Source: an uncultured Pseudomonadota bacterium
GTDB lineage: Bacteria; Pseudomonadota; Alphaproteobacteria; Rs-D84
NCBI GenBank assembly: GCA_900313285.1
Contig: OMQP01000003.1
Location: forward strand, 1 to 27,648
DNA: 27,648 nt
Direction of reading: 5' to 3'
In this document: in pieces, positions 14,394-22,672 of the stretch
Layout: every line of letters begins with the position of its first letter
Numbering within the stretch: position 1 is the stretch's first letter
Made by a program: the position numbers and the translations under genes
The notes under the pieces: model-generated
Databases searched by the model: none
The model's input: only the letters and a program-made list of their open reading frames with translations
What the model was told of the DNA's origin: nothing

Positions 14394-14654
14394 ATGCCAA
14401 AAAAACAGAATATCATGGGCATCATAGATGTATTGCGTGACAGTTGGTTTTTGTTGGTTTTCATTGCAGGGTTAATTTATTGGGTCGCTCGTCAAGATTC
14501 TTCATTGTCTGAAATTGAAAGACAGGATCAACGAATAACATCTTTAGAAAACAGAACAACAATTTTAGAATCTGGTATTGGTCAATTACAATTAAAAATA
14601 GACGGAATCAAAGAAGATGTGACGCTGATTAAAAGCGCCGTTATAAAAAATTAA
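14394..14654 (+). CDS. Membrane-anchored coiled-coil protein at the right end of the cassette
   Basis: 86-aa protein with one transmembrane helix (SWFLLVFIAGLIYWVA) followed by a coiled coil with regular hydrophobic spacing (ITSLENRTTILESGIGQLQLKI). Short membrane-plus-coiled-coil proteins in this place are often lysis accessories (spanin- or holin-like), but no family is certain. ATG 14394 is taken; GTG 14373 and ATG 14415 are alternatives. Its stop overlaps the stop of yraN on the other strand by four bases, which makes the right limit of the cassette very tight. Confidence 0.55.
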   Translation: MPKKQNIMGIIDVLRDSWFLLVFIAGLIYWVARQDSSLSEIERQDQRITSLENRTTILESGIGQLQLKIDGIKEDVTLIKSAVIKN

Positions 14655-15004
14655 ATCGCGTTTTTTGCCCAATATATTTTATGCCCACATACAACAATTA
14701 CATCAAACCTGGCATCGCCATTCCAATGATTATTTATAAGATATGTTTCTGCAGCGCGACGCAAACGTGCCGATTGTATCGGTGTTATTGCGTCCCACGC
14801 TGCAGGAATATTTTTGCGTGCTTTTACTTCAACAAAAACGATAGTATTTTTTCGTTTCGCTATAATATCTATTTCTGCACGATTAGTTTTTTTACCAGTG
14901 ATATATCTTTTTTTTAATATTTTATATCCATGAAATCGCAAATACATGCGTGCCAGAAATTCAGAATATAATCCAATTTGATAAGATGTTTTATCAGAAC
15001 GCAT
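14651..15004 (-). CDS. yraN: YraN family (UPF0102) predicted endonuclease-like protein
   Basis: 117-aa protein with the UPF0102 hallmarks: GLYSEFLARMYLRFHGYKIL, then AEIDIIAKRKNTIVFVEVKARK (the acidic D..EVK nuclease-like core) and the late RLRRAAETYL. The usual GEIDLI is AEIDII here. The family has a PD-(D/E)XK-like fold; its cellular role is unsettled. ATG 15004 overlaps the stop of the preceding gene; an upstream ATG at 15064 is inside that gene and less likely. Last gene of the long minus-strand operon. Confidence 0.85.
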   Translation of the reverse strand: MRSDKTSYQIGLYSEFLARMYLRFHGYKILKKRYITGKKTNRAEIDIIAKRKNTIVFVEVKARKNIPAAWDAITPIQSARLRRAAETYLINNHWNGDARFDVIVVCGHKIYWAKNAI

Positions 15005-15776
15005 ATGGTTTTGCCTGGAAATTTTCACGTGCTTTTTGAATGTTTTCGCTGATATCAAATGCATTTAAACCGTTATCCGATAATACCAATTGACCATAGA
15101 ATGCTTGCATCATTGGTTCGTATGGATTTTCAGAAGAAATCCATTTATCTTCATCAGAATTTGGGGTGCCGTATTTATCCAAAACACCCTGCCAAAATGC
15201 AAGAATCTTTTTTTCACGTTGATTTTCAAATTTTTCATCTGATCCTTCCATCATATTAGCATCGTTGTTGTAAACGATTTTCCATACGACGTTATCTGAT
15301 ACATTGCTGGTCAAATACACATCTATTGTTTCCCCGGTAGAAGTGCGTTCTAAGTGTATTTCTGAAACATAAAGTAATCCGCGACTTTGTGCCAAAGAAC
15401 GGATGCATTTTTCAAGTTTTTCCGGAACAAAAATATTATTTTGACGACATTCATAATCCAAATTATATTTCCATTCTTTGTTTATGGTATAAATAATACT
15501 ATCTTTTTTTCGGGGGGTATAAAGATATGTGCCATTGAAAAATAAATTATTTAATTCTTCATAATTCATTCCCAACATTATTCCAGCAATATCAAATTGT
15601 TTAACATCGATTGTTTGGGCATCAAGATTAAGCGCAACGGTTTCTGTTGTTATATCTTCATCGCCATCTTCAATAATCGCAAATTCATCAAAAGATAAAT
15701 CGTCTTCTGCAACAGACAAATTTGCACAGCAGATTACAGAACATAAAGACATCAAAAACAATAATTTTTTTATCAT
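14994..15776 (-). CDS. Secreted protein of unknown function in the VirB8-like cluster
   Basis: 260-aa protein with a clear signal peptide (MIKKLLFLMSLCSVICCANL, cleavage expected near SVAED) and no other membrane segment. The mature part opens acidic (DDLSFDEFAIIEDGDEDI) and then has DIAGIMLGMNYEELNNLFF, a pattern of periplasmic proteins with GxxLGMs(Y)EE-type repeats, and YGTPNSDEDKW. Family not recognised. ATG overlaps the stop of the upstream VirB8-like gene as ATGA, so the genes are coupled. The two cysteines in CRQNN and KCIRS may form a disulfide. Confidence 0.65.
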   Translation of the reverse strand: MIKKLLFLMSLCSVICCANLSVAEDDLSFDEFAIIEDGDEDITTETVALNLDAQTIDVKQFDIAGIMLGMNYEELNNLFFNGTYLYTPRKKDSIIYTINKEWKYNLDYECRQNNIFVPEKLEKCIRSLAQSRGLLYVSEIHLERTSTGETIDVYLTSNVSDNVVWKIVYNNDANMMEGSDEKFENQREKKILAFWQGVLDKYGTPNSDEDKWISSENPYEPMMQAFYGQLVLSDNGLNAFDISENIQKARENFQAKPYAF

Positions 15777-16441
15777 ATGTTATCCTTGTTTCTAACGTTT
15801 AAGACCTCAAACATAATCAAAGCCGCAGGGTCTTTCCCTTCTTCTAGATATTTACGTACATTTACATCTGGTTTTATGCCAGGTTTGAATTTTGCTTGAA
15901 TATAAATAGTTCCCTGGTCATATGTAGGTTGGATTTCCATTGAATTAGGTTTTTCCCATGTATACATATAATACCGAACGGCATAATAAACACTTTCTGC
16001 CAGATCATTTGTTTTATAATTCGGATTTTTCATTTTTGTAATGGTTGCAATACCATCATCTTGAACACGAACCATACGGAACATTTTTTTTGCCGACATA
16101 TCAGCAATTGTTTTTGCTTCGTCTTTTTCCCATTGTTTAAAGGCAACTGGGCCTAATTTTTGTAATATTGGACGATTAGTGACGTCTGTTTCACCCGGAA
16201 TAACTTTGAAGTATTCTGATACATATTTTTTTATCAATCTGTTCCTTAAATCGTTTACAGAAATATCATTTATATCCTGTATTTCGCCGACACGTTCGTT
16301 CGCAAGATTATTCATTTGAAATATATATGTTTTTACAGACATGCGTTCATTTGCACGATACAACAAAGCCGTCACAAGAACCATCGTAAATACGATTATC
16401 AACAGAACAGAACCAACAAGAAAGTTTTTTAATTTATTCAT
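15773..16441 (-). CDS. VirB8-like inner-membrane protein, second copy
   Basis: 222-aa bitopic protein: short cytoplasmic N-terminus, one membrane helix (FLVGSVLLIIVFTMVLVTAL), then a periplasmic domain with LRNRLIKKYVSEYFKVIPG and YYAVRYYMYTW. Size, topology and the helix followed by YVSEYF resemble VirB8-family assembly factors of type IV secretion; the similarity is weaker than for its neighbour. ATG 16441 overlaps the stop of the first VirB8-like gene. Possibly an NTF2-like periplasmic protein of another system. Confidence 0.45.
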   Translation of the reverse strand: MNKLKNFLVGSVLLIIVFTMVLVTALLYRANERMSVKTYIFQMNNLANERVGEIQDINDISVNDLRNRLIKKYVSEYFKVIPGETDVTNRPILQKLGPVAFKQWEKDEAKTIADMSAKKMFRMVRVQDDGIATITKMKNPNYKTNDLAESVYYAVRYYMYTWEKPNSMEIQPTYDQGTIYIQAKFKPGIKPDVNVRKYLEEGKDPAALIMFEVLNVRNKDNI

Positions 16442-17132
16442 TAGCAATCCTGTATGAATTAAAATCTTGAACGTAATATCCAAATGTCGCAGGATATGCG
16501 TCTGTGTCGCGTTTTATCTCAATAAAACTTAAAACGGTGAAAGGTCCACTGATGCTGGATGTTATATTTGCAATAACTTGCCAAGTGCCAGATTTTTCAT
16601 TTAGTTTATTTTGTGGTGTAATTAACATACCATCGACAGTCCATGTTTCATGACCTTTTTCAACGCGTGCCTGATATTCTGGTAATATATTGTCCTCAAA
16701 ATATTCGACCAATTTTTTACTAGATTTACAAGCAATTGCACAATTGATATTATTTGGTTTAAATTGTATTGCTTCTGAACATTCTTCTATATTGCACATG
16801 TCCCAGCGCATTTCGTTTATTTCGTTATTGTCGGATATTGTAAACCAATTTTTAACGTATTCTTTTACAAAGATTTCCTGGATAACCTGATATTGTTGGA
16901 CGGTTTCTTTTTGTTCGCGTGGATATGCAACAACAGTCCATTCGTCAGTATATGGATCAACAGAAATCAAAAACGGATAATTTTTTTTAAGGTGCAATCC
17001 TAATAAAATAAAACCACAGGCAGCAATAATTAGGAAAAACACAATGGATATCCAAACAGATATACCGCGGGAAAAAGCAACCGTTTTGCCCGCTGAAAAA
17101 GACGGTACATCAAAATTGTTTGGATAATCCAA
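16434..17132 (-). CDS. VirB8-like type IV secretion component
   Basis: 232-aa bitopic protein with a membrane helix at about residues 28-47 (ISIVFFLIIAACGFILLGLH) followed by the VirB8-like sequence LKKNYPFLISVDPYTDEWTV and VVAYP, then KEYVKNWFTISDN (periplasmic NTF2-like fold) and YEVxL-type closing strands. VirB8 organises the inner-membrane base of type IV secretion systems. No ATG exists in frame near the start; TTG 17132 with GGGGGA five bases upstream is used. No other core T4SS genes (virB4, B9, B10, D4) are in the window. Confidence 0.6.
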   Translation of the reverse strand: MDYPNNFDVPSFSAGKTVAFSRGISVWISIVFFLIIAACGFILLGLHLKKNYPFLISVDPYTDEWTVVAYPREQKETVQQYQVIQEIFVKEYVKNWFTISDNNEINEMRWDMCNIEECSEAIQFKPNNINCAIACKSSKKLVEYFEDNILPEYQARVEKGHETWTVDGMLITPQNKLNEKSGTWQVIANITSSISGPFTVLSFIEIKRDTDAYPATFGYYVQDFNSYRIANE

Positions 17133-17153
17133 AGCATCCCCCCATGAACGTCA

Positions 17154-17309
17154 TTATGCCTTGTATACCAATATACATGCGCAAGGACTTAATTTTAATT
17201 CGTTGTTATCGTAACCAATGCTGACTGGTTCACGATCATATATCTGACCACAACCAGCAACAGACAAAATAACCGTTACTAAAGCACAAATCGTAAGAAT
17301 TTTTTTCAT
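17154..17309 (-). CDS. Small VirB7-like lipoprotein
   Basis: 51-aa lipoprotein: Lys-Lys start, hydrophobic ILTICALVTVILS, lipobox SVAGC, then a short mature part ending PCACILVYKA. Size, lipobox and the position upstream of two VirB8-like genes fit VirB7-type lipoproteins, though this class has no diagnostic sequence. Chosen ATG 17309 has AAAGGATAAAGAG upstream; the longer frame to 17420 overlaps bamA and lacks a signal. Encoded 64 nt after bamA in the same direction. Confidence 0.6.
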   Translation of the reverse strand: MKKILTICALVTVILSVAGCGQIYDREPVSIGYDNNELKLSPCACILVYKA

Positions 17310-17373
17310 CTCTTTATCCTTTCCTTTTTCTTTAGTATAAGAAAAATCTATTCCCCCCGTCAAGCCAAAACAA

Positions 17374-19680
17374 CTAAAACTGAGTTTCAAATGACAGCAA
17401 GAATCGTCTTTCATCATCATATTCGTTAAGTTTCATTGGCCAACCCCATGAAAAATTCATTGGTCCCATAGGTGTATTCCAATAAATACCAAAACCAACA
17501 GATGTACGCCAACCTTGATCTATAAGATTTTCTTTATCTTGATGATAAACAACCGTTCCGTTTTCTACTGCATATCCAGAATAAGTATATTCTCTCTTTG
17601 GTGGTTTCCCTAAAATACCATAATCTGCAAATACAAAACCTTTGACCTGATATTCGTCAGGGATAAATATTGGGAAATTCAACTGTGTAGAACCGTTAGC
17701 TTTCCACAATCCACCCAATGAATAATTTCTGTATGCCCAATTTCGTGAACCAACACCAGCAACATCAAAACCGCGTAAAGATTCGCCACCCAAGAAATAA
17801 CGATAAACACGTGGAATATAATTGTCGCCATCCAAAGATTGCAGATATCCAAAATCCCATGATGAACGCAATTGCCATCTGTCATCAAAGAATTTTACCA
17901 TCCCAACAATGTCAGCGCTGTATCGCATAAAAGTATTTGTTCCGCCAAATCCAGTATATGCTGCACCAATATTTCCAACAATCCCAGTATGTGTATTTTG
18001 TTGGAAATTAGAATGTAAATTATAATAACGTAAATTTGTCCCTAATGTATAAAGGTTTGCCTTCTGCCATCCGCCAAGATTTAAATCATAGTTTTGATCA
18101 AATGATGCAGATAAACGCATTGTTTGTGTCCAGTGGTCTGTTAAACGCCAACCTAAACGACCGGCAACCATGAATGAATCACGATCATATCCATAGCCAC
18201 CTAAACTTGAATATTTATATTGGGTATAAGATACATCAAATCCACCTGATAATTCACGATTGAAAAGGAAAGGTTCAGTAAAACTGAATAATGCCTGACG
18301 CTGATATTCAGCGATGGAACCTCTTAATTGAACAATTTGTCCACGTCCCATGAAATTGTTTTCTGTGATACCGGCATCTATCATCCAACCGTTAATAGTT
18401 GAATATCCAATACCACCAGATAATTCACCAGTTGGCTGTTCTTCAACTTTTACATCTAAATTCATCATATTTGCATCTGCAAGACGCGTTGGTATCATTT
18501 GTACATCTTTGAAATAGCGTGTGTGCATCAAATTTTGACGACCTGTTTCAATGGTTTGTAACGAAAAAGGATCGCCTTCACGCATAGGTAAATGATGTTC
18601 AATGACATTGTCAAATGTACGAACATTATTTAATAAATTTATGTTGTTTATATATATACGATTTGTTTTTTTGATTTTGAAATTTATATCGACAATTTGA
18701 GTATCATCATGTTTATCTGGAACAGGGTCTACGTTTATAAAAGCATATCCATGGTCTGCAACAACGCCACGCAATGCATTCATTGTGGCATCTATTTCAT
18801 CAATATTGTAAACATCTTTTTTTGATATTGTTAAAGCGCGATATAATTCTTTGTCTGGAACATCAGGAAATGGATTGTCTATGGTAATATTACCAATTTT
18901 ATACTGTTTTCCTTCGTCCAATGTATATTTGACAGAATAATATTCGCGGTCCTGTGTGAATGCTCCTTTGACATCAGTAATACGAAAATCAAGGAATCCA
19001 TTACGCATATAAAATTGGTGTAACAGTTGTTGATCGTATTGAATTCTGTCTTCGTCATAAACATCAAACTGTGTCATAAAACGCCACCACGCATGTTCGC
19101 GTGATAACAATTCACCACGTAATGTAGAAGAACGGAATTTTTTATTGTTTTCAAAATCTATATCGCTGATATACGTTGGATGTCCTTCTTTGATTTCATA
19201 CACAACATTTACGCGATTATTATCTAATTCAATTTTCTTTGGATTTATTTTTGTGCCAAAGAATCCTTTGCGTTGATACAATGTCAATAAACGTTGGACA
19301 TCGGCACCAATCACAGATTTATCATATGATGCACGTTCTTTTGTTTTAATTTCTTTTTTTAAATCTTCAGTATCGATTTCGTCATTACCTTCAACAGTTA
19401 CCATGTTAATAATAGGCGATTCAACAACGTTTATTTTAAGAACATTTCCATTTAATTTAACATCAACAGTTTCAAAATATCCACTTGATTGTAATTCCTT
19501 TGCGATATTATTTATTTTTTCAGAACCAACGTTATCACCATTTTTTACACCAGCCAAAATACGCACAGATTCATCATCCATACGTTGATTGCCATTGATA
19601 TCAATATGTGAAATGACAGATGCATTTGCAGTGCCAACAAACGTAATTAACGATAAAAGATTTAATGTTCTGATTTTCAT
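17374..19680 (-). CDS. bamA: Outer-membrane protein assembly factor BamA
   Basis: 768-aa Omp85 protein that inserts beta-barrel proteins into the outer membrane. Signal peptide MKIRTLNLLSLITFVGTANA; five POTRA-type repeats with the pattern of I-x-GN-x-R..D..I/V (for example HIDINGNQRMDDESVRI, VEGNDEIDTEDLKKEI); a C-terminal barrel with the lid motif YFLGGESLRGFD (the VRGF-like element as LRGF) and a terminal phenylalanine in SFETQF, the outer-membrane signal. Lies after rseP with two small genes between, the usual neighbourhood apart from those insertions. Confidence 0.95.
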   Translation of the reverse strand: MKIRTLNLLSLITFVGTANASVISHIDINGNQRMDDESVRILAGVKNGDNVGSEKINNIAKELQSSGYFETVDVKLNGNVLKINVVESPIINMVTVEGNDEIDTEDLKKEIKTKERASYDKSVIGADVQRLLTLYQRKGFFGTKINPKKIELDNNRVNVVYEIKEGHPTYISDIDFENNKKFRSSTLRGELLSREHAWWRFMTQFDVYDEDRIQYDQQLLHQFYMRNGFLDFRITDVKGAFTQDREYYSVKYTLDEGKQYKIGNITIDNPFPDVPDKELYRALTISKKDVYNIDEIDATMNALRGVVADHGYAFINVDPVPDKHDDTQIVDINFKIKKTNRIYINNINLLNNVRTFDNVIEHHLPMREGDPFSLQTIETGRQNLMHTRYFKDVQMIPTRLADANMMNLDVKVEEQPTGELSGGIGYSTINGWMIDAGITENNFMGRGQIVQLRGSIAEYQRQALFSFTEPFLFNRELSGGFDVSYTQYKYSSLGGYGYDRDSFMVAGRLGWRLTDHWTQTMRLSASFDQNYDLNLGGWQKANLYTLGTNLRYYNLHSNFQQNTHTGIVGNIGAAYTGFGGTNTFMRYSADIVGMVKFFDDRWQLRSSWDFGYLQSLDGDNYIPRVYRYFLGGESLRGFDVAGVGSRNWAYRNYSLGGLWKANGSTQLNFPIFIPDEYQVKGFVFADYGILGKPPKREYTYSGYAVENGTVVYHQDKENLIDQGWRTSVGFGIYWNTPMGPMNFSWGWPMKLNEYDDERRFLLSFETQF

Positions 19681-19683
19681 TTT

Positions 19684-19911
19684 TTATTTTGTTTTTTGTT
19701 TTAATTGCTGTTCTGTTTCGTACATTTTATTTTTTACATCCATATACGTGTTAATAGCATCCTGAATTTGTGAATCCGGGTTTACAGCAAATCGTGCTTT
19801 GTTAAAATTCACAATGATAGTGTTGTTCACCGCACGTGCCATGATAATGGCTTTTTCAACTGCTGTTCTAATACTTGTTCCTGTTTCTACATTATATTGT
19901 TGTGTTTTCAT
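19684..19911 (-). CDS. Small protein A between rseP and bamA (paralogue of the next)
   Basis: 75-aa soluble protein without signal peptide; family not recognised. It aligns by eye with the adjacent 71-aa protein over most of its length: AVEKAIIMARAVNNTIIVN here against ALSRACNFVRNTGEPVLAD there, then a D.....A...Y segment followed by a charged C-terminal helix. The shared pattern suggests a helix-strand unit and tandem duplication. Three nt before bamA and two after its sister, so cotranscribed. Confidence 0.6.
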   Translation of the reverse strand: MKTQQYNVETGTSIRTAVEKAIIMARAVNNTIIVNFNKARFAVNPDSQIQDAINTYMDVKNKMYETEQQLKQKTK

Positions 19912-19913
19912 TT

Positions 19914-20129
19914 TTATCTCTGTCTTTTCATTTTTTCAATTTCATATTTGAATTCCAGTTTTTGACGATAGTCTACGACTGCTTTATGCATGTCTGTGTC
20001 TTTATCTATGACCATCATAATATCGTTTATGTCTGCCAATACTGGTTCGCCTGTATTCCTTACAAAATTACATGCCCGTGATAATGCCTGGGGTATTGTT
20101 AATCCTGCAACAAAATCCAGTGTTCTCAT
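19914..20129 (-). CDS. Small protein B between rseP and bamA (paralogue of protein A)
   Basis: 71-aa soluble protein beginning MRTLDFVAGLTIPQALSRAC and ending in a charged helix (EFKYEIEKMKRQR). Paralogous in pattern to the neighbouring 75-aa protein. Not a known rseP-bamA locus component. Read 12 nt after rseP. The function cannot be deduced; it might belong to envelope stress handling by position only. Confidence 0.6.
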   Translation of the reverse strand: MRTLDFVAGLTIPQALSRACNFVRNTGEPVLADINDIMMVIDKDTDMHKAVVDYRQKLEFKYEIEKMKRQR

Positions 20130-20141
20130 AATTTGTTCCTT

Positions 20142-21200
20142 TTAATTTAAACCAAATACGCGCGCTATATCGTTCCACATAGTAAATGCAAATAACAACA
20201 TTATTAAAACCCATCCAACCAATATAGTTATTTCCATTGCTTTGCCACCCAATTTTCTGCGTGTAATTGCTTCAATGATAAGTATTAACAAATATCCGCC
20301 GTCCAAAACGGGCAGGGGTAATAAGTTAATGACAGCCAGATTAACAGATATCAAAGCAATAATTGACAGGAATATAAAGAAACCTGCTTCTAATGCGTGT
20401 CCTGAAACCTGGGCAATAGTAATGAAAGACCCCAGTTGTTTTGATGAACGTTCGCCAGTAATAATTTGTTTTAATACAACTAACAAAGTTTTTGATTGGT
20501 AATATGTTTCACGCAAACCAGAATACACTGCACCTGCAAAACTTTTTTTACGGAACATGGTTTTACTGCCATCTGCAATCAGTCCCCATCTTTCTGCCGG
20601 TGCCAATGTGACATTAACAGTTTTCCCCTTGCGCGATACAATAACATTTGCATCATGTTTATCTGCCAATTCTTTCGCGATTATTATTTCACCCCAATTT
20701 TGAATAGATGCATTATCTATTTTTACAATTGTATCGCCAGCCTTGATTCCTGCTTTGAACGCGACACTGTCACGGACAACCTGACCAATGACAGGTAATT
20801 GAATATTGCGTGGTCGAAACATAAAATCAGCAGAATAAATTGCCCAAGCCAACATAAAATTCATAAATACACCTGCGCCAATAATGATAAATTGTTTCCA
20901 CGCAGGAACAGACAGATAATGTCCAATCTTTTTGCCTTTTGGTAATTCATCATATTTTTTACGATTGAACATGTCTTCTTGACCGTAAATAGAAACATAT
21001 CCACCCAGTGGTAAACAGCATAACTTCCAAACAGTATTATGTTTATCATGCCATTTAATAATTGCCGGACCAAAACCAATAGAAAACGCATCTACACGCA
21101 CACCAGCCCATCTGGCAGCCATAAAATGTCCCGCTTCATGAACGAATACCACAACACCTAAAACAATCAACAAAGCAATAATGGTTAAAATGGTATGCAT
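20142..21200 (-). CDS. rseP: RIP zinc metalloprotease RseP
   Basis: 352-aa site-2 protease of the inner membrane, which cleaves anti-sigma factors and signal-peptide remnants within the membrane. Zinc motif HEAGH (21-25) in the first membrane helix, one PDZ domain (around AGIKAGDTIVKIDNASIQNW), and the second active-site helix with LLPLPVLDGGYLLI, supplying the aspartate ligand. E. coli RseP has two PDZ domains and 450 aa; one PDZ is common in alphaproteobacteria. Start ATG 21200 with GAAAGGAAAG. Confidence 0.93.
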   Translation of the reverse strand: MHTILTIIALLIVLGVVVFVHEAGHFMAARWAGVRVDAFSIGFGPAIIKWHDKHNTVWKLCCLPLGGYVSIYGQEDMFNRKKYDELPKGKKIGHYLSVPAWKQFIIIGAGVFMNFMLAWAIYSADFMFRPRNIQLPVIGQVVRDSVAFKAGIKAGDTIVKIDNASIQNWGEIIIAKELADKHDANVIVSRKGKTVNVTLAPAERWGLIADGSKTMFRKKSFAGAVYSGLRETYYQSKTLLVVLKQIITGERSSKQLGSFITIAQVSGHALEAGFFIFLSIIALISVNLAVINLLPLPVLDGGYLLILIIEAITRRKLGGKAMEITILVGWVLIMLLFAFTMWNDIARVFGLN

Positions 21201-21216
21201 CTTTCTTTCCTTTCAA

Positions 21217-21888
21217 TTATCCTATGAATAACCACATCAATGGTAATATATAAATCCATCCATCAAATCTGTCCAAAATACCACCGTGACCCGGTAATAA
21301 ATTGCTGAAATCTTTGATGTTTAAACAACGTTTGATATAGCTGGCTGTTAAATCTCCATATTGAGATAACAAAGACATGCTGATACCCATTAACACAGCG
21401 AAAACAAAATCGTTTCCGTATGGCTTAATAATCAAGAAAAACAATACTGACATCAGTGTTCCGCAAATTATTCCGCCAATTTGTCCGGACCATGTCTTGT
21501 GCGAAGACAATCTTTCCCACATCTTATCGCCACCAAAGACTTTACCGAAAAACCATCCGCCAACATCAGCGCCAACAATTATCATTAACAGCCATAACAT
21601 AATCCATGGGTACCCACCAACAATGTATGCAGATATCAGCATAATTATCAACCAACAAAAGAAAGCAATGAAAGATTTTACATGTTTGTTGAATACACCA
21701 GAATCAACACTTCTGAATTGAGTTAACGTTTCATAAATTGCACCAAGTATAACAATAATACTTAACCAACGTACTGCGTGTAAAGATGGAAAGGTTGCTT
21801 CTAATAAAACAACCAATGCCAGTACAATAAACATCCCCCCAGCAGTTATAAAACGCAAAGACGTATTAGAAAGTTCCGATATTTTCAT
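21217..21888 (-). CDS. cdsA: Phosphatidate cytidylyltransferase
   Basis: 223-aa integral membrane enzyme making CDP-diacylglycerol from phosphatidate and CTP for phospholipid synthesis. The diagnostic signature is complete: SYIKRCLNIKDFSNLLPGHG continuing GILDRFD (about residues 186-212), with the DxxD pair in KD and DRFD. Several hydrophobic helices precede it (for example ALVVLLEATF, IVILGAIYE, MLWLLMIIVGADVGGW). Shorter than E. coli CdsA. Start overlaps the uppS stop as ATGA. The following gene is rseP, where many genomes have dxr. Confidence 0.92.
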   Translation of the reverse strand: MKISELSNTSLRFITAGGMFIVLALVVLLEATFPSLHAVRWLSIIVILGAIYETLTQFRSVDSGVFNKHVKSFIAFFCWLIIMLISAYIVGGYPWIMLWLLMIIVGADVGGWFFGKVFGGDKMWERLSSHKTWSGQIGGIICGTLMSVLFFLIIKPYGNDFVFAVLMGISMSLLSQYGDLTASYIKRCLNIKDFSNLLPGHGGILDRFDGWIYILPLMWLFIG

Positions 21889-22643
21889 TTTTGTTTCCCT
21901 GAATAATTTTTCTTTTTTCCGCCACCAAAACGACGATCTCGTTTTTGAAATTCATCTAAAATATGTTGCCACAATTTTTCAGATTTTACTAAATCTGGCC
22001 AATGTTCCGGCACAAACAACAATTCTGCATATGCCAATTTCCAAAGTAAGAAATTAGATATTCTGTTTTCATTACTTGTACGAACCATCAAATCAACAGG
22101 CAACAAATCGCCAGTATCCATAAATGTTTCAAAAGTATCTTTATCGACTTTTTCGCCGTTTTCAATTGCTGCATTCACTGCGCGGACAATTTCATCTTGA
22201 CCGCCATAATTCAACGCGAATACTACAGTTCCACCAGTATTTTCGGCGGAAACAGTTTCCAATTCATCACAAAGTTTTGCCAATCTTTTTGGTAATTTTT
22301 CACGTGAACCAATAACACGATAGCGCAGATTTTTTTCAACTGCATGTTTCATGTTTTTCTTTAATTCTGTGTAAAAAAGATTCATTAAGAAATCAACTTC
22401 TTCTTTTGAACGGTTCCAATTTTCTGTTGAAAAGATATAGAAGGATATTGTTGAAACACCACGGGCAAAAAACCAATCAACCAGATTTTCAAAATTTGAA
22501 ATACCGGCTTTATGTCCCATTAATGGTGGCAGACCACGATTTTCAGCCCATCTGCGATTGCCATCGCAAATGAAAGCAATATGTTGTGGTATTTTTTGTA
22601 TCGTTTTTGATTCTTTTACTTTTTTCTTGAACAAATTAAACAT
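21885..22643 (-). CDS. uppS: Isoprenyl (undecaprenyl) diphosphate synthase
   Basis: 252-aa cis-prenyltransferase that makes the lipid carrier for peptidoglycan by condensing isopentenyl diphosphate on farnesyl diphosphate. HIAFICDGNRRWAENRG (21-37) carries the catalytic aspartate (Asp27); FYIFSTENWNRS (68-79), NYGGQDEI and the C-terminal RTSNENRISNFLLW (188-201) are the other family blocks. Two departures from the common proteobacterial text are DGNRRWA for DGNGRWA and RTSNE for RTSGE. ATG 22643 is preferred over a longer frame to 22667. A basic tail GGGKKKNYSGKQK is unusual. Confidence 0.93.
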   Translation of the reverse strand: MFNLFKKKVKESKTIQKIPQHIAFICDGNRRWAENRGLPPLMGHKAGISNFENLVDWFFARGVSTISFYIFSTENWNRSKEEVDFLMNLFYTELKKNMKHAVEKNLRYRVIGSREKLPKRLAKLCDELETVSAENTGGTVVFALNYGGQDEIVRAVNAAIENGEKVDKDTFETFMDTGDLLPVDLMVRTSNENRISNFLLWKLAYAELLFVPEHWPDLVKSEKLWQHILDEFQKRDRRFGGGKKKNYSGKQK

Positions 22644-22672
22644 GATTTTATTCCTTTGGCAAAACAAAGAAA

